A stretch of DNA of 64,000 nucleotides from Leptospira stimsonii (GCF_003545885.1 NZ_QHCT01000006.1:62001-126000); one strand, 5' to 3'. Positions 1 to 10,268 are shown, numbered from the stretch's first letter. Notes: generated from the letters alone by a model not told the origin. A program made the numbers and translations.

Positions 1-765
1 TATTGGATTTATGGAAAAGGGGAAACGTTGATTCTTCTTCATTCAGCCGGTCCAGGACACGATCATAGGGACTTCGACGCGATCGTTCCCAAGTTATCCG
101 AAACCTTTCGTGTCATCAGCGTGGACTGGCCCGGACACGGCATATCGGATTTTCCGAACCCGATCGATTCGGCTTCCGCGGTCTCTTACGCGGATATTCT
201 TCCGGATCTTGTGGAACAACTCTCTCCGAAAGGTGCGATTCTAATCGGAAATTCTCTCGGTGGTTATGCGTCCATGAGAATTGCATTAGATAAACCTAAT
301 TTAGTAAAAGGTTTAATTCTCGTGGATACCGGTGGAATGAACGATCCAGATTTTAAGACAAGGACGTTCGTTAGACTCATGAGTAGTCTCTGGTTTACGG
401 GCGCGACTTGGAACACCTTTCCGAATTACTACATCAAGATCGAAAATTCTTTTACGAAGTCGATTCTTAATAGAATCGAGGAAAGGAAAGAGGTCGAAGG
501 CTCGAAGAATATAAGGGCCGCCATCTGGAAAAGTTTTTCCGATGAAAGACACGATCTCAGAGAAAAGGTAGCAAAGATTACGGCGCCAACACTCATCGTC
601 TGGGGAGAAATGGATCCGGTGATCGTTCCGGAACTCGGGGAACGACTCCACAGTAAAATCAAAGGTTCTCAACTCGTATTTTTGAAAACGGGACACGTTC
701 CTTTTGCGGAAGATCCGAAAGGATTTTTAGATGCCACCATTCCTTTTCTGAAATCGATTCGCTGA
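1..765 (+). CDS. alpha/beta hydrolase, 5'-truncated by window edge
   Basis: The reading frame is open from base 1, so the true start lies upstream of the window; the first internal TTG at base 28 is not a convincing start because conserved residues precede it. The visible 254 residues form most of an alpha/beta hydrolase: an oxyanion-side HSAGPGHD segment, the nucleophile elbow GNSLGG (Ser, near base 255), a likely acid in WGEMDP, and the catalytic His in TGHVPF near the end. The family covers esterases, lipases and C-C bond hydrolases, and the substrate cannot be read from the sequence. No signal peptide can be judged because the N-terminus is missing. The closest partner is the Crp-like regulator downstream on the same strand, more than 300 bases away. 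Confidence 0.85.
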   Translation, partial: YWIYGKGETLILLHSAGPGHDHRDFDAIVPKLSETFRVISVDWPGHGISDFPNPIDSASAVSYADILPDLVEQLSPKGAILIGNSLGGYASMRIALDKPNLVKGLILVDTGGMNDPDFKTRTFVRLMSSLWFTGATWNTFPNYYIKIENSFTKSILNRIEERKEVEGSKNIRAAIWKSFSDERHDLREKVAKITAPTLIVWGEMDPVIVPELGERLHSKIKGSQLVFLKTGHVPFAEDPKGFLDATIPFLKSIR

Positions 766-1077
766 TTCGAACGTGAAAACGAAATAGGAAGAATCGATTT
801 GGATTCTCCTTGGTTCAAACGTATTGCGGAATCCTCGTTGATGTTTGTTTGTTCCAACAAAGAAAGTCTTTTTGAAAACGGCTTGAAAACGGACTGTAAG
901 TCCGTTTCAACTAAAATCCTGGGAAATTCCTACTTCCGGCTTTGAAGGAAAAAATCGAATCGGAAAAACCTTAAATAAAATTTCGGTTCATTCTATAGAG
1001 AGAAAAGACAGGTTTAAATTTAAAATCCTCGGCACAATAAGATTTGCCAAAAACTCCTGGAAAGCTTCACTAAAAAA
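766..1077. other. intergenic gap with one small palindrome
   Basis: No coding signal was found. The only structure is the GGACT/AGTCC hairpin listed separately. The last 55 bases are open in frame with the downstream Crp-like gene but contain no ATG. Confidence 0.5.
887..907. repeat. AAACGGACT/AGTCCGTTT hairpin
   Basis: A perfect 9-bp inverted repeat, AAACGGACT then GTA then AGTCCGTTT, sits between the hydrolase and the Crp-like gene. A shorter relative (CGGACT-TGA-AGTCCG, followed by TTTCG) occurs at 39781-39795. There is no T-run after either arm, so it is not a standard terminator. It is best treated as a member of a small dispersed palindrome family. Confidence 0.55.
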
Positions 1078-1707
1078 GTGAGCGATTTTCAAATCATCGA
1101 AAACAGTCCGGAATGGTGGAGTATCAATGAAAGGGTCAATACAATCTCGCCGATTTCGAAAGAAGTCTGGACTCAATCCAAAATCGTATATTCGCTTCGC
1201 GAACTTTCTTATGGGGACTTTCTCGTTAAACAGGGAAAAATTCCCACAGAATACGCGTTTGTTTTTTCAGGCGTATTGAGAGAATATTATCTCACTCCGG
1301 ACGGAGATGAATATATCAAAAGTTTCAATTTTCCCGGAGAATTTACCGGTTCCTATTTCGATCTTCTTTCGAGACAACCGTCCACTTGCAACATCCGAGC
1401 CATCACGGATTGTAAACTCGCTGTAGCCGATTTCGAAAATTTAAGCTCTCTTTTTGAAACTCATATCGCATGGGAACGTCTCGGAAGAAAGGTCGCGGAA
1501 AGTCTTTTTATAAAAAAAGCAAGAAGAGAATACGAACTACTCGCCTTGGACGCAGAGGCAAGATACAACATCTTAAAAAAAACGTATCCGAACATCGAAG
1601 ATTTGGTTCCTCAATATCATATCGCTTCCTATCTCGGAATCACTCCTGTTTCACTGAGTAGAATTCGTTCCAAAACAAATAAGTTGAAAAAAGAAAAAAT
1701 CGACTGA
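1078..1707 (+). CDS. Crp/Fnr-family transcriptional regulator
   Basis: A 209-residue cyclic-nucleotide-binding-domain regulator. Residues about 35-130 form the beta-roll effector domain (SYGDFLVKQG, then VFSGVLREYY and FPGEFTGSYF), followed by the long dimer helix and a C-terminal helix-turn-helix whose recognition region reads YLGITPVSLSRIRSK. The effector pocket lacks the RSA-type cAMP-contact arginine pattern of true CRP, so it probably senses something else or acts without cAMP; the ligand is unknown. The start is a GTG without an obvious ribosome binding site. The frame stays open about 17 codons upstream but has no ATG there. The gene stands alone, and no target can be named. Confidence 0.85.
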   Translation: MSDFQIIENSPEWWSINERVNTISPISKEVWTQSKIVYSLRELSYGDFLVKQGKIPTEYAFVFSGVLREYYLTPDGDEYIKSFNFPGEFTGSYFDLLSRQPSTCNIRAITDCKLAVADFENLSSLFETHIAWERLGRKVAESLFIKKARREYELLALDAEARYNILKKTYPNIEDLVPQYHIASYLGITPVSLSRIRSKTNKLKKEKID

Positions 1708-2009
1708 TAGGATCTTCTACTTAAGAATCCATTACGATCAGATGATCTTACGTTCGTCCGGAGCGCCGCCGATCTTCACGAAAACTGTGGAAGAAATAAA
1801 TAGAACGAGAGAATCGAAGACCATTGAAAAGTGAGAAAGTTTTCTCAGAACAAAGGAAGATGGTGTTCCTTTGTGAAAGTCAAACAAACAATGCCCGCGC
1901 ATTTCGGAACAGGTCGGTTTACAAAGACGACATGTTCGATCGAAATAGAAGGATACGATGGGATCAGAGCGAATAAGAATCGAGAACGATCTTATACTTG
2001 CGGATAGAA
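1708..2009. other. intergenic gap, no gene recognised
   Basis: Only short open frames occur. Two perfect small hairpins are visible: GAGAAA-GT-TTTCTC near 1833-1846 and ACAAAGGAA-GATGGTG-TTCCTTTGT at 1850-1874. Neither is followed by a T-run, so they are not clear terminators for the regulator upstream. Confidence 0.45.
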
Positions 2010-2044
2010 TAAAAAAGGCGCTCGATCTTTAGGACCGGCGCCTT
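2010..2044 (-). terminator. intrinsic terminator of the acyl-CoA dehydrogenase gene
   Basis: On the minus strand an AAGGCGC arm, a 16-base loop and a GCGCCTT arm are followed directly by a run of T. It lies 60 bases past the dehydrogenase stop codon. On the plus strand it could also stop transcription from the Crp-like gene, although the T-run is poorer in that direction. Confidence 0.8.
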
Positions 2045-2103
2045 GTCTTCTCTGGAATCAAGTTCTACTTCAAATCAGGGAAAACTTGATTCCAAACGAA
2101 GGA

Positions 2104-3267
<1,164 letters not shown>

Positions 3268-3545
3268 CGGTTTTTTCCCTTCTTACGAGAGTGTTCTGAT
3301 CCTACTTTTTTTTTCACCACGATTAGATCAAACCAAAATATGGGCTAAAAAACCGAGTCAGGACTCGTTTTACCGATTTTTCCCAATTCTAAAGTGCAGA
3401 TATTCTACATAAGAATTCCCTCATTCAAATAAAAAAGAGGATCGGCTCATACGCGGATTATACCAAGAACGAACGTTCTGTTCCTAAAACATCTCACATG
3501 GCCTTAGGAAAAATATTTCGATGTCCTCATTGTTGCAAAGCGACT

Positions 3546-4718
3546 TCAGATCACTTTTTCCTTTTTCATGGTCTCGATTTCGTCTTGAGAATAACCGAGA
3601 GAATTATAAATTTCGGAATTATGTTCCCCATGAGAAGGAGGATCCAAACGATACGTCACCGGCGTCGCAGAGAATGGGAACGGCGCTCCGAATTGGAAGT
3701 ATTCTCCGAACTGCGGATGTTTTTTATCCAGGATCATTCCTCGTTCTTTTAACACCGGATCCTTACTCACCTCTTCCATCGTTTTCACCGGAGTCAAACA
3801 AGAGTCTTGATTTTCAAAAAGAGGATCAAGGTCGGCTAACGTTTTGGATTTAAAGAAGGCGGTAAGAATTTCCTTCCACTTGGAAAAGTTTTTTTCTTCC
3901 GCAGGGAATTCTTCCAGGTGTTGATCCAAACCGGATTGGCGTAAAAATGTTTTAAAAAACATATCTTCTAAAGCTCCGAGCGCAACCCACCGACCTTCCT
4001 TCGTCTCATAAACATTATAATTCGGTAATTTACCGGAAAGAAGTTCATTTCCTCCTTCTGGATTTTTTCCGGTCGCGGCAAAAATTCCACCATAGAGAGA
4101 AAGAAAAGGAAGTGAAGAATCCATCATGGAAATCGCAATCTTTTGCCCCTTCCCCGTCTTCTCTCGTGCATAAAGCGCCGCCAGAATGGAAGAAAGAGCC
4201 GTCATCGTACCACCACCGATATCGGCGAGTTGATATCCTGGAATCTGAGGGGTTTTTCCCGTTTGTGATAAAACCCCGGAAAGAGAAAGATAATTCACGT
4301 CGTGTCCTGCAAAGTCCCTGTATTTCCCTTCCGTTCCGTAACCGTAGATTCCGCAATAAATCAATCTCGGGAAACGTTCCTTTAGATCCTCGTAACCGAG
4401 ACCCATTTTAGAAAGTCCGTCGGGACGAAACCCTTCCAGGAGTATATCAGCATTTTCTAATAATTTAAATAATATCTCTTTCGATTTTTCCTTCTTCAGG
4501 TTGAGAGTGATTGCTTTTTTATTTCGATTGAGCATCAAAAACAAAGAAGGGGCGCCGTTGGCTTTTTTAAACATCACACGAGTGGCATCCATCGCTCTGG
4601 GGTTTTCGATTTTGATTACGTCTGCTCCCATATCTCCCAAATACATGGAGCAAAGAGGACCTGGAAGCAAAAGACTCAAGTCGATTACCTTAACTCCGGA
4701 AAGTGGACCTTTGTTCAT
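3546..4718 (-). CDS. CaiB/BaiF family protein, alpha-methylacyl-CoA racemase-like
   Basis: A 390-residue class III CoA-transferase fold protein. It begins with the family signature VKVIDLSLLLPGP and GADVIKIENP. The residues around His139 (AGHDVNYLSLSGVL) and Asp166 (LADIGGG) match the His/Asp acid-base pair of alpha-methylacyl-CoA racemases rather than the lone catalytic Asp of formyl-CoA transferases, so epimerisation of 2-methylacyl-CoA is the likeliest reaction. An AAGGAAGG ribosome site precedes the ATG. Being next to an acyl-CoA dehydrogenase fits a pathway that readies branched acyl-CoAs for beta-oxidation. True CoA-transferase activity remains possible. Confidence 0.88.
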   Translation of the reverse strand: MNKGPLSGVKVIDLSLLLPGPLCSMYLGDMGADVIKIENPRAMDATRVMFKKANGAPSLFLMLNRNKKAITLNLKKEKSKEILFKLLENADILLEGFRPDGLSKMGLGYEDLKERFPRLIYCGIYGYGTEGKYRDFAGHDVNYLSLSGVLSQTGKTPQIPGYQLADIGGGTMTALSSILAALYAREKTGKGQKIAISMMDSSLPFLSLYGGIFAATGKNPEGGNELLSGKLPNYNVYETKEGRWVALGALEDMFFKTFLRQSGLDQHLEEFPAEEKNFSKWKEILTAFFKSKTLADLDPLFENQDSCLTPVKTMEEVSKDPVLKERGMILDKKHPQFGEYFQFGAPFPFSATPVTYRLDPPSHGEHNSEIYNSLGYSQDEIETMKKEKVI

Positions 4719-4951
4719 TTTAATCCTTCCTTTTAAACAAAAACTCTATTCCATCTAAGAAAAAAGTTCTTAGAGAGAAACCCTTTTTTTCGTTCCGTTT
4801 TTCCTTTTACTTGGAAATCTTAAAATACGAATTTCGATTTTTTAAGAACAAACTAATTTATAAAAGAAGAACACCCAAAATCCATCTCCAATTTGGAAAT
4901 AAATTGCTGGAATCAGGAATGAACTCGGATATATTTGCAATCATCTTGGTT

Positions 4952-6034
4952 ATGAAGATGTACAAAATTCTTATCTTTCTCCCGTTCTTCTTATTCTGCT
5001 CTTCGGAATCGATATATAATCCGAGTGTTCTTATGAGCCAGGCATGGTATGAATCCACATTCTTAGATTGCGCCCTTAAGGACTGCCTTCAATGCAAACT
5101 CAAGATGACGAACAATCCGGTCGTAAGTCTTTTTGCGGGAACCGGAGTGGGTGCGAGCGTGGATGGAACGATCACAAACGCTTCTTTTCTTGCTCCGGTT
5201 GGAATCGAAGTCGACTCGAGCGGTAATATCTATATCGCCGATCAAACTTCGAACCTGATCCGCAAAATCGATTCCTTCGGAAATGTAAGCACTTTGAATA
5301 GCGGGGGATTTACATTGAGCAATCCATCCGGAATTAAATTTGATCCGTTCACCGGAGACAAATATGTAAGCTGTAAAAACAACGGGCAGATTTATAAGAT
5401 CGATTTCAACGATCAATTTTCTTTTTACGCAGGAAGTCCAACCGGAATTTCCGGGATTCAAAACGGAGATCGATCGATCGCTTTATTCAACGCTCCCTTC
5501 TTTATGGATTTCGATCGGGAAAGAAATTTATATATCGGAGAATTAACCAATCATGATATTCGGAAAATTAATTTGAATTTCGGAAACGTAAGCACACTTT
5601 CGGGAGGAACCTTGGGTTATCTGGACGGAGACGCGTCCATCGCTCAATTCAGATCACCGATCGGAATCGCCTATGCTCGAAACGATAACGTTCTTTTAGT
5701 AGCGGATATTCAAGATCATCGGATTAGACAAGTGGACCTAAAAAACCAAAAGGTTTCTACTCTGATGGGAACGGGTGTTGGGGCAAGCGTCGATGGTGTG
5801 GGCTTAGGCGCCTCTTTCAATGGCCCAGCGTTTATAAGCTTAGACAACGGTGGTTATATGTTTATTTCCGATTCCGGCTCCAATGTCATCCGCATCGTGG
5901 ATCCAAATTTTAAGGTAACCACGGTTCCGCATACTTTCTCTGCGATCGGCACGGTTAAAGTGGATTGTCTCAATCAAAGACTTCTTGTGGTCGATAGTAC
6001 CGCAAATCAAATCTTTCAGGTAAAGTTTCAATAG
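4952..6034 (+). CDS. NHL-repeat lipoprotein
   Basis: A 360-residue exported protein starting at the ATG just before KMYKILIFLPFFLFCSS. That stretch is a short lipoprotein signal peptide with a loose FLFC lipobox. The mature part is a beta-propeller of NHL-type repeats: each blade carries a phrase such as PVGIEVDSSGNIYIAD, LIRKIDSFGNVSTL or DHRIRQVDLKNQKVSTL, and GTGVGASVDG occurs twice. NHL propellers bind proteins, carbohydrates or RNA; in surface lipoproteins they are usually ligand-binding without an assigned enzyme activity. An upstream in-frame ATG at 4811 would add 47 residues before the signal peptide and is unlikely to be used. Confidence 0.8.
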   Translation: MKMYKILIFLPFFLFCSSESIYNPSVLMSQAWYESTFLDCALKDCLQCKLKMTNNPVVSLFAGTGVGASVDGTITNASFLAPVGIEVDSSGNIYIADQTSNLIRKIDSFGNVSTLNSGGFTLSNPSGIKFDPFTGDKYVSCKNNGQIYKIDFNDQFSFYAGSPTGISGIQNGDRSIALFNAPFFMDFDRERNLYIGELTNHDIRKINLNFGNVSTLSGGTLGYLDGDASIAQFRSPIGIAYARNDNVLLVADIQDHRIRQVDLKNQKVSTLMGTGVGASVDGVGLGASFNGPAFISLDNGGYMFISDSGSNVIRIVDPNFKVTTVPHTFSAIGTVKVDCLNQRLLVVDSTANQIFQVKFQ

Positions 6035-6036
6035 GC

Positions 6037-6128
6037 TTGTTAAGCGAACTTGAGAACTCATCGAGATCGGAATTCACATATAACGAAGGCGTTCCTTTAC
6101 GATCTCAATTCGAGAAATCGCTTAACAA
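6037..6128. repeat. nested inverted repeat, possible structured RNA
   Basis: Outer arms TTGTTAAGCG (6037-6046) and CGCTTAACAA (6119-6128) are perfect complements. Inside them GAGATCG (6063-6069) pairs with CGATCTC (6100-6106). It lies between two convergent genes, starting 3 bases after the NHL gene stop. There is no T-run after the outer arm, so it may be a transcript-end structure or a small structured RNA. Confidence 0.45.
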
Positions 6129-6213
6129 AAGACCGAAAAAGGAAAAACACTTCTTCCTATTCAAATTTTATAGATTCATTTACAAAAAGTATCTAGGAAC
6201 GACCGAATCCAGA

Positions 6214-6600
6214 TCAAGACTTTGCTTCGAACATGTTCGCCGCGCAGAGCCAAACTCCCGCGAGAATGAGAACGATACCGGCCCACTGTGTCCAAGTCAG
6301 TCGTTCTTTGAATGCAAAAGAAGAAACGATTAAGACGATGATAAAACCGGCGCTCGTAAAAACGGGATAGGCAAGAGAAAGTTTAAGACCTTTTCCCAAA
6401 ACAAATCGATAACCGAGAAGAGCCAAGCCGAAAGATGCTAAACCTCCGATAAAGATCGGATTGAAGATGACTTGCAGAATTCCTTGGATCCCTTCCGGTT
6501 TCGAAGCCTCGTCGCCCAAGGAACTTGCTTTAATCAGAATATTTGCCAGCGCGTTGAACGCAAGAGCAATGATAAAGACGAGAAGAACTTGAATCTGCAT
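6214..6600 (-). CDS. small EamA/SMR-type membrane transporter
   Basis: A 128-residue protein with four predicted membrane helices (about residues 5-25, 45-65, 75-93 and 100-120). It resembles small multidrug resistance or half-length EamA proteins: the tail reads TWTQWAGIVLILAGVWLCAAN and the third helix region LAYPVFTSAGFIIVLI. The start chosen is the ATG at 6600, preceded by GGAG at good spacing; an in-frame start 33 bases upstream lacks one. SMR proteins act as antiparallel dimers exporting cations or guanidinium, and half-length EamA proteins also pair. The substrate is unknown. The glutamate expected early in helix 1 of classical SMR proteins is not visible, so drug export should not be assumed. 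Confidence 0.75.
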   Translation of the reverse strand: MQIQVLLVFIIALAFNALANILIKASSLGDEASKPEGIQGILQVIFNPIFIGGLASFGLALLGYRFVLGKGLKLSLAYPVFTSAGFIIVLIVSSFAFKERLTWTQWAGIVLILAGVWLCAANMFEAKS

Positions 6601-6676
6601 AGAAGGCTCCGGTTTTGGCTTTACGAAAACCACTTCACCGCAGGAGTTGGAAAGATCAAGGTCAAATCTCTCCTAC

Positions 6677-7522
6677 ATGCTTAGAAAAACACTCCCCTTT
6701 CGTGGACTCAAACTTTCCTATATCGATACCGATCCGAATTCTAAAACAAAAGAAACGATTCTTCTTTGTCACGCGAACGGATACAGCGCGCTCACATATA
6801 AATTTTACATCGATGCTCTTTCCAAAACGCACCGAGTCCTCGCCCTCGATTTCGCCGGTCACGGAGAATCTCAATCCACATTACAATTTAAAAACTGGAA
6901 TTTTTTTAGAGATCAAATATTGGCTCTTATCGAATTGGAAAATCTTTCCAATCTAATCGGAGTCGGTCATTCTCTGGGTGGTGCGAGTTTGATCTTGGCT
7001 TCTTACAAAAAACCGGAGAAATTTAAGAAAATCATCGCAAACGATCCGGTTGTATTAGATTTTTTTAAAGTAACCTACGCTTGGATCTTCCACAATCCTC
7101 TCGCGAAAGTGGCGATCAAAAGAAGAAGAGAATTTAGAAACCTCGACACGGTTCGGAAGATTTATAGAAGAACGCCCTCTTTTTCGCGTTGGGACGAGGA
7201 AATCTACGAGGATTATCTTCAAAGTTGTTTTCGAATTGGTCCTGAAGGAGAAGCCCTGCTTCGTTGTGTTCCGGAACTCGAATCGAAAATATTTGATTCA
7301 ATTAGCTTTCTCAGTCTATTCCAGTATGGAAGAATCAACACGGAAACTCACCTTACGATTCCGGACCCTCATGAAGTCTGTTCTCCGAAAGGCGCAAGAA
7401 GAATCGTCCAAGGGAATCGGAATTCCACTTTGGAAATCTGGCCCGGAAGCACTCATTTTTTTCCATTTGAAGAAAAAGAAAAAACCCTGCAACGAATTGC
7501 AGGGTTGATTAAGAAAAATTAA
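6677..7522 (+). CDS. alpha/beta hydrolase
   Basis: A 281-residue cytosolic alpha/beta hydrolase. HANGYS near residue 32 marks the oxyanion region, DFAGHGES the conserved turn, GHSLG (97-101) the nucleophile elbow with Ser99, and GSTHFFPF near the C-terminus the catalytic His. The acid is probably the Asp in IPDPHEV. An in-frame start 10 codons upstream is possible. It is divergent from the SMR-like transporter, with 76 bases between their starts. The last codons encode a strong hairpin that acts as a terminator on the other strand. The substrate is unknown. Confidence 0.85.
   Translation: MLRKTLPFRGLKLSYIDTDPNSKTKETILLCHANGYSALTYKFYIDALSKTHRVLALDFAGHGESQSTLQFKNWNFFRDQILALIELENLSNLIGVGHSLGGASLILASYKKPEKFKKIIANDPVVLDFFKVTYAWIFHNPLAKVAIKRRREFRNLDTVRKIYRRTPSFSRWDEEIYEDYLQSCFRIGPEGEALLRCVPELESKIFDSISFLSLFQYGRINTETHLTIPDPHEVCSPKGARRIVQGNRNSTLEIWPGSTHFFPFEEKEKTLQRIAGLIKKN
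7479..7504 (-). terminator. minus-strand intrinsic terminator inside the hydrolase 3' end
   Basis: CCCTGCAA-CGAA-TTGCAGGG (7485-7504) is a perfect 8-bp stem. Read on the minus strand it is followed by TTTTTTCTTTTTC. That makes it a strong terminator for transcription arriving from the broken lipoprotein gene at 7617-8196, although it lies within the final codons of the plus-strand hydrolase. Confidence 0.75.
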
Positions 7523-7616
7523 GAATTCACAGAATGAAATTCTTTCGGATGTGTTTTCTCTCTTTGGATTTATTACTGACCACTTGAAAAATGGATCGTA
7601 TGATTGAGCATCCTAT

Positions 7617-8196
7617 TCACAGCTTCCCCATCGATGATCCAACTACGGTCACACGTATCTCAAGCACGGCTCTGATTTTTCCCGGAGAATATTCCGTTTG
7701 ACTGTAGATGGAATCGTTTCGCGTAAATGTAAGATCGAACGTCGGTAACGTTTCCTTATTTATCGTATAATTTGAAGATCGAATCCGATCCGTTCCGGAA
7801 AGAATGGATTTTTCGAAATTGCCGGAAACCGTTTTGGCTCTTTTCCAGTGTAAAGTTCTAATAACAGTTCCGCTGTAAGTCAACGGAACTAAAACAGCGA
7901 CGCCATTCGCATCAACGACCGAACCGGCTGTGTTTTCCTTACAATTGTCGTAAGTCCAATTCAAATCGTCCGAATCCACATGATCACCGTGTTTCGAGTT
8001 TGTCATCGTACCATCGATCGTTTGGTGCCTCCCAATGGACAGGATGAGTCGTTATTGCAGAAAACGAATGTAGTCGGGGTCCACTCCATCCAAACTTCTT
8101 ACAGAAGAGGACGCATCGGCAGGAAGTGGGTACAATACCGGAAACAATTTTCTTACCTGATCTTGTGTCTTTTGTTCTGCCCCTGTCTTCAATCAT
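7617..8196 (-). pseudogene. frameshifted lipoprotein-like gene
   Basis: No single frame covers this gene, but coding-like peptide runs through it in switching frames. From about 8192 one frame reads QDQVRKLFPVLYPLPADASS and reaches DPDYIRF. A +1 shift then gives CNNDSSCPLGGT. A second shift, near 8030, returns to the first frame, which runs to the stop at 7617 (MTNSKHGDHVDSDDLNW to SSMGKL). The Cys and Ser/Asn-rich style resembles Leptospira lipoproteins, but the signal peptide end is also scrambled (a GFCS segment sits in yet another frame). Two or three small indels are needed, so this is either a decayed gene or a stretch with sequencing errors. Function unknown. Confidence 0.6.
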
Positions 8197-8957
8197 ACTG
8201 CAAAATCCTGATTGTCGTTCTTATTCCTTTGTGCACAAGAAACGATTGATTCCTAAAATGGACATGCTGACCAACACCGCTCTAAGCTCGTTCTTGTATA
8301 TTCTCCCTTTTTTCTTCGAGAACGAATACAGACAAAAAATCGGAGCCTACCATTTTATTTTCCATCAAGCATTTATACATGACCCATTTTCTATAACCCC
8401 CTCTTCATTCTTCGTGAATTATAAGAATCTGATTAAAGACCATTACGACGTAGATAATTATAAAACAAGTCAAGGTATACGAAGCGAACGCTATCGAATT
8501 TCCAGTTTTCGCACGTTACCTGAAACATCTTTTCCAAAACGAAAAATTGGAGGACCGATTCCAGAATTCTTCAGGAAGAAATATAACTTTTTTCTAACAG
8601 CGGCAATAGCTCGAACAAATCGGTTCACGTAAAATCCAGTGTAATAAAAGCAAAAAAATTGGCAAGCGCCGTCCGGGAATCCGTAGCAATGAAGGGAAAA
8701 ACGTTTCTTCCATGGATGATAGGATCAGAAAATCAGAATACATTCTGATACGAATTTTGAACGGGAAAGATTTTACTTCGTTCTCTAAAACAGCCGCCTT
8801 TTCTCTTCTAAAAAATCCAAGATTCGTTAAAGGACCGTGGATTGATTTTCTAGAACGCAAACGATCTCCCCTCAACTTCCAAAGACGTGTTCGTGAGACG
8901 GTTATAAGCCGTTCCTCCGAATAAAATACAAATTGAATCGCAAAAACCGGTAACTAC
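8197..8957. other. long intergenic region without a convincing gene
   Basis: Open frames of up to 168 codons exist on the plus strand (8126-8632), and shorter ones on both strands after 8594. None has a ribosome site, a recognisable domain or a sensible amino-acid composition. The tract adjoins the frameshifted lipoprotein gene and may be decayed DNA of the same locus. No repeat or RNA gene was recognised. Confidence 0.45.
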
Positions 8958-10187
8958 ATGCTCAAGATATTAAAACATTATTTTTTCGGTATTTTTCAAT
9001 CGGATCCAAGGGAAATTTCCTCTCTTAACGGAATCCGAAGTCTCGGTTTTTTCCTTTTGATCATGGGGCATCTTTACATCGGTTATGAGATGTTCATAGA
9101 AGATCGGAATTTTCTGATGAAAAACCTTTTCTATTCTTCGAGTCAGTGTATGGATATTTTCTTTATGCTGAGCGGCTTCCTAATCTCAGGACCTTTATTT
9201 AGGGAAATCGAGAAAAAAAATACGATTCAATTTAAAAAGTTTTTCGTTAAACGGACATTGCGAATTTTTCCGCCTTATTTCGCTTTCCTTTTATTCCAAA
9301 CGTTTATCATCGCGCCGCTTTTTATCAAAATTCGACCGGATTATAAGGATTATATTATGGATCTCCAATCCAAGGTAATTTATGATTTTTTATATATCTC
9401 GAATTATATCACGGGCACGATGCCGCACGGCTGGTCCTTGTCTTTGGAGGAGCAATTTTATTTACTTTTCCCTGTATTTCTTCTTTTAGTCTTTAGAAAG
9501 ATTGCACAAAAATATAGAATCTACGTTTTATTCTCCTTAATCCTAACTCCAATCCTTTATCGAGCGATCATATTCTATACATTGATTGAACCCTCGGCAC
9601 CGGAACTTACTCGAAAACTATACCTAACCCATATCTATTACCCACTCCAAGGAAGGCTGGATTGTCTTTTTGTTGGAATTCTTTTTGCGTATATCTATAA
9701 CCGATACCCGGAAAAGATTCAAGAATTCTTAAACGATTCGAGAAAAGTTCTCGTAGCGTCCGTCCTGGCTTGGTCCTCCTTACTTGTGTATTCTCTTTTC
9801 ATATGCGAATTTGACAAACATCCGATTTCGATGGTTTTTCGGTTCACCGTAAATTCAACCGCTTGGGCCGTCATTGCATTGTTGTCCATGAGAACCGGCG
9901 CATGGAGTAATCGAATCTTCTCTTTAAGAATTTTTTCGCCCGTAGCAAAACTAACGTACTGCACGTATTTGATCCATTTTTTCTTTCAGGGAATTTTGTC
10001 CCCTGCCTTTATCAATCCCAAAGGAGCCAAATACAGCGACTTGCTGATCAACACGATTCCGATCGGAATTGTTCTTTTATTTCTCGGTTATATATTTCAT
10101 CTCCTCACGGAAAGACCGTTCATGCTACTAAAGGAAAAGTTCTTTGGAAAAGTTGTGGAGAGGCAGGCAACGATCAAAACCAACTAA
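8958..10187 (+). CDS. acyltransferase 3 family membrane protein
   Basis: A 409-residue integral membrane O-acyltransferase (Acyl_transf_3, the OafA family) with about ten membrane helices. Hallmarks seen: NGIRSLGFFLLIMGHLYIG in helix 1 with the conserved Arg and catalytic-type His, RTLRIFPPYF after helix 2, and WSLSLEEQFYLLFP in the middle. The protein is full length. These enzymes move acetyl or other acyl groups from the cytoplasm onto lipopolysaccharide sugars, peptidoglycan or exported glycans. No glycan genes lie beside it, so the acceptor is unknown. O-acetylation of a surface polysaccharide is the best guess. Confidence 0.9.
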   Translation: MLKILKHYFFGIFQSDPREISSLNGIRSLGFFLLIMGHLYIGYEMFIEDRNFLMKNLFYSSSQCMDIFFMLSGFLISGPLFREIEKKNTIQFKKFFVKRTLRIFPPYFAFLLFQTFIIAPLFIKIRPDYKDYIMDLQSKVIYDFLYISNYITGTMPHGWSLSLEEQFYLLFPVFLLLVFRKIAQKYRIYVLFSLILTPILYRAIIFYTLIEPSAPELTRKLYLTHIYYPLQGRLDCLFVGILFAYIYNRYPEKIQEFLNDSRKVLVASVLAWSSLLVYSLFICEFDKHPISMVFRFTVNSTAWAVIALLSMRTGAWSNRIFSLRIFSPVAKLTYCTYLIHFFFQGILSPAFINPKGAKYSDLLINTIPIGIVLLFLGYIFHLLTERPFMLLKEKFFGKVVERQATIKTN

Positions 10188-10268
10188 ACGACTCTTTCAA
10201 ACGGCTTCGTAAATTGAATTCTTAATTTCGAATGCCGTTCCGTCGGTCCCTTCAAATCGAGAAGTATA

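Noticed and set aside
8126..8632. 168-codon plus-strand frame after the broken lipoprotein gene
   Set aside because: No ribosome site, no domain, runs through DNA that reads as lipoprotein remnant on the other strand; composition is unlike a folded protein.
8594..8924. Overlapping 93-codon minus and 70-codon plus frames
   Set aside because: Mutually overlapping, no start signal, and no recognisable family in either.
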